DNA of 64,000 nucleotides from Homoserinimonas aerilata. GTDB lineage: Bacteria > Actinomycetota > Actinomycetes > Actinomycetales > Microbacteriaceae. The notes below the pieces were generated by a model. The model was not told the DNA's origin and ran no database searches. It saw only the letters and a program-made list of their open reading frames with translations. The stretch covers positions 62,001-126,000 of the forward strand of contig NZ_VFOM01000001.1 in assembly GCF_006716125.1 (NCBI RefSeq). Reading direction: 5' to 3'. Positions 25,930 through 34,327 of the stretch are shown piece after piece. How positions within the stretch are numbered: the first letter of the stretch is position 1; each line of letters opens with the position of its first letter. The translations under genes and the position numbers were made by a program.

Positions 25930-27114
25930 ATGCAGTCGCCTTCTGTCGCCGTCGTTGTGGTCGCCGCGGGCAGCGGTGCCCGTCTGGGCCGTGCCGAGCC
26001 GAAGGCCTTCGTGCCGCTCGCGGGTCGCCCCCTCCTTGCGCACGCCCTCGATTCCGTCTTCGGTATGGGCGAGGGGCTCGACGGGGGCCGTTCTGTGCAG
26101 CTCGTGGTGGTCGCACCCGCGTCGAGGCTGGATGAGGCGCGCGCGATCGTCGAGGATGCGGCGGGCGTGGCATCCGATCGTGTGAGTGTCGTCGTGGGCG
26201 GCGCGACCCGGCAGCTCTCCGTCGCGGCGGGCCTCGCCGCCGTCGCACCCGGAACCGGCACGGTGCTCATCCATGACGCTGCGCGTGCGCTCACCCCGTC
26301 AGCCCTGTTCGACGCGGTCGTTGCTGCGGTCGAGTCGACCGCGGGGGGCGTGATTCCCGGGCTTCCGGTCGCCGACACGATCAAGCGGGTGGATGCCTCG
26401 GGTGCCGTGCTGCAGACGGTGGACCGTTCCGAGCTGGCAGCGGTGCAGACGCCGCAGGGCTTCCCGCTGCCCGAGCTGCTCGCCGCCTACGAGGCCGCGA
26501 CGGAGGAGTTCACTGACGACGCCGCCCTGTTTGCCGCTGCGGGGCATCCGGTGTCAACGGTCGAGGGTGATGCGCTCGCATTCAAGGTGACCACCAGCTG
26601 GGATCTGCGCAGGGCCGAGCAGCTGCTCGGCGGCAGCGCACAGCCCACACTGCGTACGGGCATCGGTGTCGACGTGCACGCCTTCGACGACGCCAGCCCG
26701 CTGTGGCTGGGTGGCCTCTACTGGCCTGACGAGCCGGGCCTGAGCGGGCACAGCGACGGCGATGTGCTCAGCCATGCGGTCTGCGATGCGCTGCTGTCGG
26801 CGGCGGGCCTCGGCGACATCGGCGGGCGCTTCGGAACATCGGATGATCGCTTCGCCGGCGCGCACGGCGACGTCTTCCTGTCGGAGACGGCGCGGCTTGT
26901 CGCGGGGGCCGGTTTCACCGTGGTCAACGTTGCGGTGCAACTTGTCGCGAACCATCCGAAGCTCGCGGCTCGCCGTGTCGAGATCGAGCAGCGGTTGGGC
27001 GCGCTCCTCGGGGCGCCGGTGAGCGTCTCGGCGACGACGGCGGACGGGCTCGGTTTCACGGGGCGGGGCGAAGGCATCACGGCCATCGCGACGGCGCTGC
27101 TCCAGGCATCCTGA
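25930..27114 (+). CDS. ispDF: Bifunctional IspD/IspF of the MEP isoprenoid pathway
   Basis: A 394-residue fusion. The N-terminal IspD domain makes CDP-ME from MEP and CTP: VVVAAGSGARLG near residue 10, HDAARALTP near 117, AVQTPQGFP near 178. The C-terminal IspF domain cyclises CDP-ME2P: GIGVDVHAF near 240, HSDGDVLSHAVCDALLSA near 275 with its metal-binding Asp and His, and TTADGLGFTGRGEGI near the end. The ATG at 25930 is preferred to the longer frame that would cross the carD terminator. Separate ispD and ispF are more common, but the fusion is known in several lineages. Confidence 0.95.
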   Translation: MQSPSVAVVVVAAGSGARLGRAEPKAFVPLAGRPLLAHALDSVFGMGEGLDGGRSVQLVVVAPASRLDEARAIVEDAAGVASDRVSVVVGGATRQLSVAAGLAAVAPGTGTVLIHDAARALTPSALFDAVVAAVESTAGGVIPGLPVADTIKRVDASGAVLQTVDRSELAAVQTPQGFPLPELLAAYEAATEEFTDDAALFAAAGHPVSTVEGDALAFKVTTSWDLRRAEQLLGGSAQPTLRTGIGVDVHAFDDASPLWLGGLYWPDEPGLSGHSDGDVLSHAVCDALLSAAGLGDIGGRFGTSDDRFAGAHGDVFLSETARLVAGAGFTVVNVAVQLVANHPKLAARRVEIEQRLGALLGAPVSVSATTADGLGFTGRGEGITAIATALLQAS

Positions 27115-27121
27115 GCCATCC

Positions 27122-27191
27122 CCTTCCGCGAGAGGTCATTCTCGGCCCTTCCTGACGTGGTGGTGGGGCCAGGAATGACCTCTCGGCGAAG
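27122..27191. repeat. Long imperfect hairpin P5 (27-nt arms)
   Basis: The left arm 27122-27148 pairs with the right arm 27165-27191 with about four mismatches around a 16-nt loop. The arm contains GCGAGAGGTCATTC, with GAATGACCTCTCGG on the other side. The GCGAGAGG tip matches the P4 element at 7831. It lies between ispDF and cysS, 7 bp after the stop. No U-run follows. Confidence 0.75.
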
Positions 27192-27229
27192 GACAGGGCG
27201 CAGAGCGGGCACTCGAATAAGCTGGTGCA

Positions 27230-28648
27230 ATGACCGTGCGCCTCTACGACTCCCGCAAGCAGGAGTTGCTCGACTTCGAGCCCCTCGAGCCAGGCAGGGT
27301 CGGCATCTATGTGTGCGGGCCGACCGTGCAGTCGTCGCCGCACATCGGCCACCTGCGTTCGGCGCTCGTCTACGACCAGTGGCGCCGCTGGCTGGGCTGG
27401 CGCGGATTCGATGTGACGCTCGTGCGCAATGTCACCGACATCGACGACAAGATCCTGGCGAACGCCTCAGCCGAGGAGGAGTGGTGGGCTCTGGCCTACC
27501 GTTTCGAGCTCGAGTTCACGGCGGGCTATAACGCCCTCGGCATCCTGCCGCCCACCTATGAGCCGCGCGCGACGGCGAGTGTGGGGCAGATGCAGCAGAT
27601 CATCCAGCGGCTCATCGACCGCGGTCACGCCTATGCCGCGCCGGATGGTTCGGGCGATGTGTACTTCGACACCGCATCCTGGGCCGACTATGGGGCGCTC
27701 ACCCGCCAGAAGCTGTCGGACATGGCGGATGCGACGGATGCCGACCCGCGAGGCAAGCGCGACCCGCGAGACTTCGCACTCTGGAAGGGGCACAAGCCCG
27801 AGGAGCCCGCGTCGGCCTCGTGGCCGTCCCCGTGGGGTGAGGGCCGACCCGGCTGGCACATCGAGTGCTCGGCGATGTCGTCGCGCTATCTGGGCCCGGC
27901 CTTCGACATCCACGGCGGCGGGCTCGATCTGCGCTTCCCGCATCACGAGAACGAGTTGGCGCAGTCGTCGGCCGCCGGCGACGGCTTCGCAAGCTACTGG
28001 GTGCACAACGGCCTCGTGAACGTCAACGGGCAGAAGATGTCGAAGTCGCTCGGCAACTCGATCTACGCAAGCGACTTCCTGGAGATGGCCCGCCCGCTCG
28101 TCGTGCGCTACTACCTCGGCTCGGCCCACTACCGCTCCACGATCGACTACCACGACGGTGCGCTTGTGGAGGCGGAGGCGGCCCTCGAGCGCATCGAGGT
28201 GTTCCTGCGCAGGGTCGAGCGTCGTCTCTCCGGCACCCGTTTCACATCCGACATCGTCATCGACATTCCGGATGCCTTCGCCGCGGCGATGGACGACGAC
28301 CTGTCGGTACCGCAGGCGCTCGGCGTGCTGCACGACACTGTGCGGGCCGGCAATGCGGCCCTCGACGGCGAGGATCTGGCGTCGGCCGCGCGGGCGAACG
28401 GTCAGGTGCTGGCGATGGCAGAAGTTCTCGGAATCAACCCTCTGGCCGTAGAGTGGCAGACTGCGGCGAACGAGCCGGCCACTGCGGCGCTGGGCGCGCT
28501 GGTCGGGAATCTGCTCGATGGCAGGCGTGCCGCTCGCGAGCGCCGCGATTTCGCCGAGGCCGATCGCATCCGTGACGAACTGGCCGCCGCAGGCATCCAG
28601 ATAGAAGACACCCCGTCGGGCCCGCATTGGAGCCTGGCGAACGAATAA
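27230..28648 (+). CDS. cysS: Cysteinyl-tRNA synthetase
   Basis: A 472-residue class I synthetase. The signature region is [16 protein letters not shown] near residue 30, with its Zn-binding Cys, and the catalytic KMSKS loop is [10 protein letters not shown] near 265. Other Zn ligands fall in WHIECSAMS and HHENELAQS. The length and full anticodon-binding C-terminus separate it from the shorter mycothiol ligase MshC. The ispDF-cysS-rlmB order is conserved in Actinobacteria. Confidence 0.95.
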   Translation: MTVRLYDSRKQELLDFEPLEPGRVGIYVCGPTVQSSPHIGHLRSALVYDQWRRWLGWRGFDVTLVRNVTDIDDKILANASAEEEWWALAYRFELEFTAGYNALGILPPTYEPRATASVGQMQQIIQRLIDRGHAYAAPDGSGDVYFDTASWADYGALTRQKLSDMADATDADPRGKRDPRDFALWKGHKPEEPASASWPSPWGEGRPGWHIECSAMSSRYLGPAFDIHGGGLDLRFPHHENELAQSSAAGDGFASYWVHNGLVNVNGQKMSKSLGNSIYASDFLEMARPLVVRYYLGSAHYRSTIDYHDGALVEAEAALERIEVFLRRVERRLSGTRFTSDIVIDIPDAFAAAMDDDLSVPQALGVLHDTVRAGNAALDGEDLASAARANGQVLAMAEVLGINPLAVEWQTAANEPATAALGALVGNLLDGRRAARERRDFAEADRIRDELAAAGIQIEDTPSGPHWSLANE

Positions 28649-28672
28649 CCCCACGACCGATCTGAGGAACCC

Positions 28673-29695
28673 ATGAAGAGCAGCGGAAACAAGCCTCGCG
28701 CAGGCGCTGTGCGCAAAGGCCGCAAGGGACCCCAGGTGGGCTCTGGCGGGCAGGGCCGCCAGGCGCTCGAGGGGCGCAAGCCGACGCCGAAGGCTGAGGA
28801 TCGGCCGTACCACCCCGCCGGCAAGCGCAAGATCGCGCAGGATCGCCTGAATGAGAAGCGCGGCGGTCGCCCGACTCCGGATGCTGCGCCGCGTCAGCAG
28901 CGCGCGCCGCGGGCCAAGACGAATGACGGCTCCGCCCAGGTGGAGGTCGTGACGGGCCGCAATTCTGTGGTTGAGGCGCTGCGGGCGAAGATCCCCGCCA
29001 CGACGCTCTACGTTGCCACCCGCATCGAGTACGACGACCGCGTGAAGGAGATCATGGGTCTCGCCACGAAGCGTGGCCTGCCCGTGCTCGAGGTCATGCG
29101 CCCGGAGCTCGACCGTCTCGCCGGCTTCGACGCCGTGCATCAGGGGGTGGCACTGAAGGTTCCGCCGTACGAGTACGAGCACCCGCTGGAGCTGTTCGAG
29201 AAGGTTGTCGCGCGCGGCCAGAAGCCTCTCTTCGTGGCGCTCGATGGCATCACCGACCCGCGCAATCTGGGTGCGATCATCCGTTCTGTTGCCGCGTTCG
29301 GTGGCCAGGGCGTCATCGTGCCGCAGCGTCGTTCGGTGGGCATGACGGCTTCTGCCTGGAAGACCTCGGCCGGAGCGGCCGCGCGCACGCCCGTCGCGAT
29401 GGCGGCGAACCTGACGCAGACGCTCAAGGCGCTGAAGGAGCGCGGTGTGTTCGTGCTGGGGCTCGACGGCGGCGGCGATGTGGAGCTGCCCGGGCTCAGC
29501 TGGGCTGGCGAGCCGATCGTGATCGTGGTCGGCAGCGAGGGCAAGGGGCTGTCGCGTCTCGTGACGGAGACCTGTGACGCTGTCGTGTCGATTCCGATCA
29601 GCGCGTCGACGGAGTCGCTGAACGCCGGAATCGCGGCCAGTGTCACGCTCTACGAGATCTCGAAGCTCCGTGCTGAGGCCAAGAAGAAGAGGTAA
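28673..29695 (+). CDS. rlmB: 23S rRNA 2'-O-methyltransferase RlmB-type
   Basis: A 340-residue SPOUT methyltransferase that methylates a guanosine ribose in 23S rRNA. A basic low-complexity N-terminal extension (about residues 1-85, rich in Lys, Gly and Arg) precedes the substrate-binding domain (NSVVEALRAKIPATTLYVA). The knot motifs are ITDPRNLGAIIRSVAAFG, VVGSEGKGLSRL and IPISASTESLNAGIAASV. It lies 24 bp after cysS. Confidence 0.92.
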   Translation: MKSSGNKPRAGAVRKGRKGPQVGSGGQGRQALEGRKPTPKAEDRPYHPAGKRKIAQDRLNEKRGGRPTPDAAPRQQRAPRAKTNDGSAQVEVVTGRNSVVEALRAKIPATTLYVATRIEYDDRVKEIMGLATKRGLPVLEVMRPELDRLAGFDAVHQGVALKVPPYEYEHPLELFEKVVARGQKPLFVALDGITDPRNLGAIIRSVAAFGGQGVIVPQRRSVGMTASAWKTSAGAAARTPVAMAANLTQTLKALKERGVFVLGLDGGGDVELPGLSWAGEPIVIVVGSEGKGLSRLVTETCDAVVSIPISASTESLNAGIAASVTLYEISKLRAEAKKKR

Positions 29696-29733
29696 CCCGT
29701 CAGGGCTGACCGGATCGTTCGGATGTTCACGCG

Positions 29734-31023
29734 TCAGACGAGCGTGCGCCAGTCGACCTCGTCGTCATCATCGCGGATGACGGCGATGGGCACTGTGATG
29801 GTGCCGGTGACGGGGTCGATGACGGTGGCCTCGTCGCGCCGGTGCCGCAGGATCGTGTCCACGTAGGAGGTGACGGCCTCCGCGAGCGGAACGTCTCGCG
29901 CCTCCTGCTGTGACATGAACCAGCGGTGGTCGAGCAGCTGGTGGAACACCTCGGCCGGCTCCAGCTTGCCCTTCAGGTCGCGCGGGATCGCACGCACGAT
30001 CGGCTCGAACACCTGCGCGAGCCACTCGTGCGCGACCATCTCCTCGTCGAGATCCTGCTTGTTGTAGGTGGCGGTGTACGAGTCGAGGTCGTTGAGCAGG
30101 CGTCGCGCCTGATTCTCGCCGGCGTCGAGCCCTGTGAGCCGCAGCAGCCTGCGCTGGTGGTGGCCCGCATCCACGACCTTCGGCTGGATGCGCACCTTCG
30201 TGCCCGACTCATCCGTCTTGATGGCGAGCTCTTCTATGTCGAAGCCGAGCTCGTTGAGCCTGTCGACCCGCTCGGTGATGCGCCAGCGTTCGGATGCCTC
30301 GAATGACTCTGCGCCCGTCAGCTCGGTCCACAGGCTGCGGTAGGCGGCGACGATGCCGTTGCTCACCTCGACCGGGTCGAGGTTCTCGTCGAGGCGGTTG
30401 CCGGCGGCGAGGTCGAGGAGCTCGCCCGCGATGTTGACCCGCGCGATCTCGAGGTCGTGCTCGCGCTGCCCGTTGGAGAGGCTGCCGTACAGTTTGCCGG
30501 TCTCGGCGTCGACCAGATAGGCCGCGAAGGAGCCGGCATCCCGGCGGAACAGCGTGTTCGAGAGCGAGACGTCACCCCAGAAGAAGCCGATGATGTGCAG
30601 GCGCACCAGCAGCACGGCGAGCGCGTCGACGAGCCTCGTCGCCGTCTCGGGCCGCAGCGTCTGCGAGTAGAGGGCGCGGTACGGGAGCGAGAATTTGAGG
30701 TGACGCGTGACGAGCGCCGCATCGAGTGGTTCGCCCTCAGCATCCGTGCGGTTGGTGATGACGGCGACCGGCTCCACGCAGGGGATGTCGAGGCGCTGCA
30801 GCGTGCGCAGCATGTCGTACTCGCCCTTGGCGAACTCCTCGGATGTCTCCTTGATGGCGATCACGTAGCCGCTCAGGTGGGCGAAGCGCACCAGGTGGCG
30901 GGAGATGCCCTTCGGGAGGGCCGCGATCACATCGTCGGGCCACAGGTCGAGCGGCAGATCCCAGGGGAGGTCGAGCAGCGCCGAGTCGACGGTGGCGGAG
31001 GTGATGCTGAGTGAGCCTGCCAT
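29734..31023 (-). CDS. DUF4032 protein with kinase-like fold
   Basis: A 429-residue protein of the actinobacterial DUF4032 family. The N-terminal half resembles lipopolysaccharide/aminoglycoside-kinase folds: a beta-lobe with AIKETSEEFAKGEYDML, then LHIIGFFWGDVSLSNTLFRRDAGSFAAYLVDAETG, in which GDVSLSNT looks like the catalytic loop and VDAETG the metal-binding Asp. The C-terminal half is specific to the family. The substrate is unknown. It follows the MsiK-type ATPase gene on the same strand after 90 bp. Confidence 0.78.
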   Translation of the reverse strand: MAGSLSITSATVDSALLDLPWDLPLDLWPDDVIAALPKGISRHLVRFAHLSGYVIAIKETSEEFAKGEYDMLRTLQRLDIPCVEPVAVITNRTDAEGEPLDAALVTRHLKFSLPYRALYSQTLRPETATRLVDALAVLLVRLHIIGFFWGDVSLSNTLFRRDAGSFAAYLVDAETGKLYGSLSNGQREHDLEIARVNIAGELLDLAAGNRLDENLDPVEVSNGIVAAYRSLWTELTGAESFEASERWRITERVDRLNELGFDIEELAIKTDESGTKVRIQPKVVDAGHHQRRLLRLTGLDAGENQARRLLNDLDSYTATYNKQDLDEEMVAHEWLAQVFEPIVRAIPRDLKGKLEPAEVFHQLLDHRWFMSQQEARDVPLAEAVTSYVDTILRHRRDEATVIDPVTGTITVPIAVIRDDDDEVDWRTLV

Positions 31024-31053
31024 CTGAGGTCCTAACGGTGCGGTGAAAGGAAT

Positions 31054-31095
31054 GAGCCTGCCGGAATGCCGCGCTGGGCGGATTCCGGCAGGCTC
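31054..31095 (-). terminator. 14-bp perfect hairpin between the MsiK-type gene and DUF4032
   Basis: GAGCCTGCCGGAAT (31054-31067) and ATTCCGGCAGGCTC (31082-31095) are exact complements. It lies 18 nt past the ABC ATPase stop on the minus strand. Only a loose U-rich run (ATTCCTTT) follows, so it may be a terminator or an mRNA 3'-end protector. Confidence 0.65.
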
Positions 31096-31113
31096 ACCCG
31101 ATGGTTTTTCTGC

Positions 31114-32208
31114 TCAGTCCTCGATGGGCTTGCTGAGGCGCTCGCCGCTGGCCGTGTCGAACACGTGAACGTGCTGCGGCGTCGGCAGGATGAACACCTT
31201 GTCGCCCGTGCTCGGGTGGCTGCGGCCGTCGACGCGAGCGACGATGTCCACGCGGTCGCCGTTCACCTCGGTGTGGCCGTACAGGTAGCCGTCGGCGCCG
31301 AGCTCCTCGACGATGTCGACCTCGACGGGGAGGCCCTCGCCGGTGTTCGAGACGACGACGTCTTCGGGGCGCACACCGATGGTGACGCTTGAGCCGCTGG
31401 CGCTGGAGAGAACATCGCGGTCGAGCGCGACACTGCTGGTGCCGAACTTGAGGCCACCCTCGATCAGGTCGGCGGGGAACAGGTTCATGGCGGGCGAGCC
31501 GATGAAGCCGGCGACGAACACGTTCTTCGGCTCTGCGTACAGCTCGCGCGGGGTGCCGACCTGCTGCAGCACGCCATCCTTCAGCACGGCGATGCGGTCA
31601 CCCATGGTGAGCGCTTCGGTCTGGTCGTGCGTGACGTAGACGGTGGTGACGCCGAGACGACGCGTGAGCGACGCGATCTGCGTGCGGGTCTGAACGCGCA
31701 GCTTCGCGTCGAGGTTCGACAGCGGCTCGTCCATGAGGAACACCTGGGGGCTGCGCACGATCGCACGGCCCATGGCGACGCGCTGACGCTGACCACCCGA
31801 GAGGGCCTTCGGCTTGCGGCCCAGGTACGGCTCCAGGTCGAGCAGCTTGGCGGCCTCGAGCACGCGGGCGGCACGCTCGTCCTTGTTGACGCCGGCGATC
31901 TTGAGCGCGAAGCCCATGTTCTCGGCGACCGTCATGTGCGGGTAGAGCGCGTAGTTCTGGAACACCATCGCGATGTCGCGGTCCTTCGGCGGCACGTCGG
32001 TGACGTCGCGGTCGCCGATCATGATGCGGCCATCGTTGACCTCTTCGAGGCCGGCGAGCATGCGCAGGGTCGTGGACTTTCCACAACCGGAGGGGCCGAC
32101 GAGTACGAGGAACTCGCCGTCGGCGACCTCAAGGTCGATCTGGTCGACCGCGGGGCGGGTGGAACCCGGGTAGAGGCGGGTTGCCTTGTCAAAGGTGACA
32201 GATGCCAT
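31114..32208 (-). CDS. Sugar ABC transporter ATPase, UgpC/MsiK type
   Basis: A 364-residue ATPase that energises carbohydrate ABC importers. The nucleotide-binding domain has Walker [10 protein letters not shown] near residue 38, Q-loop FQNYALYPHMTVAENM, signature LSGGQRQR near 135 and Walker B VFLMDEPLSNLDAKLR. The C-terminal OB/TOBE regulatory domain begins near 240. No permease or binding protein lies near it, typical of MsiK, which is shared by several sugar importers encoded elsewhere. Confidence 0.9.
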   Translation of the reverse strand: MASVTFDKATRLYPGSTRPAVDQIDLEVADGEFLVLVGPSGCGKSTTLRMLAGLEEVNDGRIMIGDRDVTDVPPKDRDIAMVFQNYALYPHMTVAENMGFALKIAGVNKDERAARVLEAAKLLDLEPYLGRKPKALSGGQRQRVAMGRAIVRSPQVFLMDEPLSNLDAKLRVQTRTQIASLTRRLGVTTVYVTHDQTEALTMGDRIAVLKDGVLQQVGTPRELYAEPKNVFVAGFIGSPAMNLFPADLIEGGLKFGTSSVALDRDVLSSASGSSVTIGVRPEDVVVSNTGEGLPVEVDIVEELGADGYLYGHTEVNGDRVDIVARVDGRSHPSTGDKVFILPTPQHVHVFDTASGERLSKPIED

Positions 32209-32582
32209 GACTGTATTTCTCCTTCACCGGCAGGTACGTGCCGGACGATCCGTAGTGAATGGATGATGGCCCGCCGCCGGGGCGGCAGACACTGCGCCTC
32301 ATTATGCCATGGTGGGGGCGAAGCGCACCCCGCGGGGGAGGAGTGGGCTGTATGCCCCCGTCCTGGGGGTCAGGATGCGGTGAGCGGCTGGCTAGGATTG
32401 TGCAGCATCCGTCTGGCCAACTCCCAGACTGGCTGTTTAGCATCGTAGAGTCCCGCGCGGCCGCTTACCGCTCCCGCTGACTCCCGCTTCCTGCGGGGGA
32501 TGGGGACTGCACGACGACAGCCGTCCTGCTGCGAGCCCTCGGCCCGTGACGTGCATTTCCAAGAAGGTCTTAGTGAGGTTTG
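32209..32582. other. 374-bp divergent intergenic region
   Basis: This holds the upstream regions of the MsiK-type gene (minus) and the DsbA-like gene (plus). GC-rich with small hairpins, such as CCCCCGTCCTGGGGG near 32357. A ribosome-site-like GAGG lies just before the 32583 start. No ORF, repeat copy or clear -35/-10 pair was recognised. A structured leader before msiK genes has been proposed in Actinobacteria, but I cannot match it by eye. Confidence 0.4.
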
Positions 32583-33524
32583 ATGACGTACGGCGTTTCG
32601 GGTGGGGCCCAGCCGAGCAAGAACGAGAAACGTGTCGCCGCGCGTGACAAGGCGAAGCTTCGTCGGCTCGAGCAGAAGAAGAAGGAGAAGCGCAATCGTG
32701 CGCTGATCCAGGGTGGCGTCATCGTCGGCGTGCTGGCGGTCATCGTCGTCGTCGTGCTCGTCATCGTCTCGAATATCCCCAAGCCGAACCCGGGCCCGCT
32801 GAACATGCTGAGCGATGGCATCCGGATCGGCGCCGACTTCACGGCGGATCGCACGGCCGCGCTGCAGCCCGAACAGGAGCCGGTGCCGTCGGTGCCGAGC
32901 GATGACCCGGAGGTCGTCGACATCCGCATCTACCTCGATTACTTCTGCCCCGCCTGCGGAGCGTTCGAGAAGGCCAACAACGAGCAGATCGCCACCTGGG
33001 TGCAGAGCGGTGCCGCGACGGTCGAGATCCACCCGGTGTCGTTCCTCGACCGCTCCTCGCTGGGTACCAAGTACTCCAGCCGTGCCGCCAATGCGGCCGC
33101 CTGCGTCGCCAACTACGCACCCGACCAGTACTTCGACTTCAGCTCGCTGCTCTTCGCCGAGCAGCCCGCGGAGGGAACCGAGGGGCTGAACGATGAGCAG
33201 CTGATCGGCATCGTCGGCGACGCCGGAGTGAAGAGCTCATCAGCCATCGAGTCGTGCATCAAGGACAACCGCTTCAAGAAGTGGGTGAATGCGGCCACGG
33301 CGCGCGCCTTCGAGGGGCCGCTTCCCGGCGTCGACGTGGAGAAGATCGAGCGCACCCCTACCGTGTTCGTCAACGGCGTGCAGTTCACCGGTGACATCAC
33401 GGATGCGACGGTGTTCGCCAAGTTCGTGAGCACCGCCAGCGGCAATGCATTCAGCGACGAGCTGAAGGCCACCATGGAGCCGAGCACGAGCCCGAGTCCG
33501 TCGGCGGAAGCACCCGCGGAGTAG
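32583..33524 (+). CDS. Membrane-anchored DsbA-family thioredoxin-like protein
   Basis: A 313-residue extracytoplasmic oxidoreductase. A basic cytoplasmic N-terminus (about residues 1-38, KNEKRVAARDKAKLRRLEQKK) precedes one membrane anchor (about 40-62). The thioredoxin domain has active site CPAC in YFCPACGAFE near 123 and the cis-Pro loop ERTPTVFVNG near 257. Two further cysteines (AACVAN, ESCIKD) may form a structural disulfide. The C-terminus is Ser/Pro-rich. The ATG at 32583 follows a TTG at 32580 that could also serve. Confidence 0.88.
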   Translation: MTYGVSGGAQPSKNEKRVAARDKAKLRRLEQKKKEKRNRALIQGGVIVGVLAVIVVVVLVIVSNIPKPNPGPLNMLSDGIRIGADFTADRTAALQPEQEPVPSVPSDDPEVVDIRIYLDYFCPACGAFEKANNEQIATWVQSGAATVEIHPVSFLDRSSLGTKYSSRAANAAACVANYAPDQYFDFSSLLFAEQPAEGTEGLNDEQLIGIVGDAGVKSSSAIESCIKDNRFKKWVNAATARAFEGPLPGVDVEKIERTPTVFVNGVQFTGDITDATVFAKFVSTASGNAFSDELKATMEPSTSPSPSAEAPAE

Positions 33525-33573
33525 CCCGCTGCCGACGCGCACACCACGGGGCGTGCCGTAGGGCGGCTGGTGG

Positions 33574-33647
33574 AGCCTCCTATCGGATTCGAACCGATGA
33601 CCCTCGCTTTACAAGAGCGATGCTCTGGCCAACTGAGCTAAGGAGGC
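33574..33647 (-). tRNA. tRNA-Thr (UGU)
   Basis: A 74-nt cloverleaf on the minus strand. The acceptor pairs GCCTCCT with AGGAGGC; the D, anticodon and T stems (ATCGG TTCGAAT CCGAT) close. The anticodon TGT lies at 33613-33611. CCA appears to be encoded at 33573-33571. Confidence 0.95.
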
Positions 33648-33662
33648 GGGCGTGCGCGAGCG

Positions 33663-33687
33663 CACCTCCGCAATAGTAGCGGAGGTG
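33663..33687 (-). terminator. Hairpin downstream of msrB
   Basis: CACCTCCGC (33663-33671) and GCGGAGGTG (33679-33687) form a 9-bp perfect stem with a 7-nt loop, 13 nt past the msrB stop on the minus strand. No U-run follows; the tRNA-Thr gene begins shortly after. Confidence 0.5.
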
Positions 33688-33700
33688 GCCCGGGCGCTTC

Positions 33701-34117
33701 CTACTTCTCTTCGAAGTTGAGGGAGAGCGAGTTCATGCAGTAGCGGTCACCCGTGGGGGTGCCGAAGCCGTCAGGGAAGACGTGGCCGAGGTGCGAGCCG
33801 CAGGTGGCGCAGCGCACCTCCGTGCGGACCATGCCGAGGCTTATGTCTTCGATCAGCTTGACGGCATCCGGGTCGACCGACTCGTAGAAGCTGGGCCATC
33901 CGCATCCGGATTCGAACTTCGTTCCGCTCTTGAACAGTTCGGCGTTGCACGCGGCACAGGTGTAGACGCCGGCGCGGCTCTCGTCGAGAAGCTCGCCCGA
34001 CCAGGCCCGTTCGGTGCCGGCCTGGCGCAGCACCTGGTAGCGCTCCTCGCCGAGTTCGGCGCGCCACTCGTCCTCGGTCTTGGTGACCTTGTAGTTGTCG
34101 CTGGTGGGCTTGCTCAT
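33701..34117 (-). CDS. msrB: Peptide-methionine (R)-S-oxide reductase
   Basis: A 138-residue repair enzyme reducing methionine-R-sulfoxide in proteins. Two CxxC pairs (YTCAACNAE and RCATCGSH) bind structural Zn, and the catalytic Cys lies in GDRYCMNSLSL near the C-terminus. GCGWPSFYES is the substrate-site motif. The start is the ATG at 34117; the longer frame to 34186 is not needed for the domain. Confidence 0.95.
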   Translation of the reverse strand: MSKPTSDNYKVTKTEDEWRAELGEERYQVLRQAGTERAWSGELLDESRAGVYTCAACNAELFKSGTKFESGCGWPSFYESVDPDAVKLIEDISLGMVRTEVRCATCGSHLGHVFPDGFGTPTGDRYCMNSLSLNFEEK

Positions 34118-34199
34118 GGCGCTACCTTCCGGAGGAGTGGGGGGTTCATTTAGCTTAAGCGTGCGCGGGCCCGGTTTGTTCCGCATTACGCCGGGAAAC

Positions 34200-34213
34200 T
34201 TAGGGCACCCTAA
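34200..34213. promoter_or_regulatory. DtxR-like box, distal, upstream of the HtaA gene
   Basis: TTAGGGCACCCTAA, a palindrome matching the DtxR core (TTAGGnnnnCCTAA). It lies 115 bp before the HtaA gene start and 83 bp before msrB, so it could act on either. Confidence 0.75.
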
Positions 34214-34260
34214 GGAATTTTTTGACTCCGGATGCCGCAGCCCACTAGAGTCGATTTAGC

Positions 34261-34274
34261 TTAGGCATGCCTAA
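34261..34274. promoter_or_regulatory. DtxR-like box, proximal, upstream of the HtaA gene
   Basis: TTAGGCATGCCTAA, a perfect palindrome, preceded by an overlapping TTAGC half-site. It lies 54 bp before the HtaA start, where a bound repressor would block the promoter. Iron-dependent DtxR is encoded at 56299. Confidence 0.85.
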
Positions 34275-34327
34275 GTTCGCCGATCGTCGGCACCGCACCC
34301 CACAGCACCCACTGGAGCACATCCGTC

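Noticed and set aside
27230..28648. Call of this gene as the mycothiol ligase mshC
   Set aside because: MshC is shorter and lacks the full anticodon-binding end; the 472-residue length and the carD-ispDF-cysS-rlmB order favour cysteinyl-tRNA synthetase.
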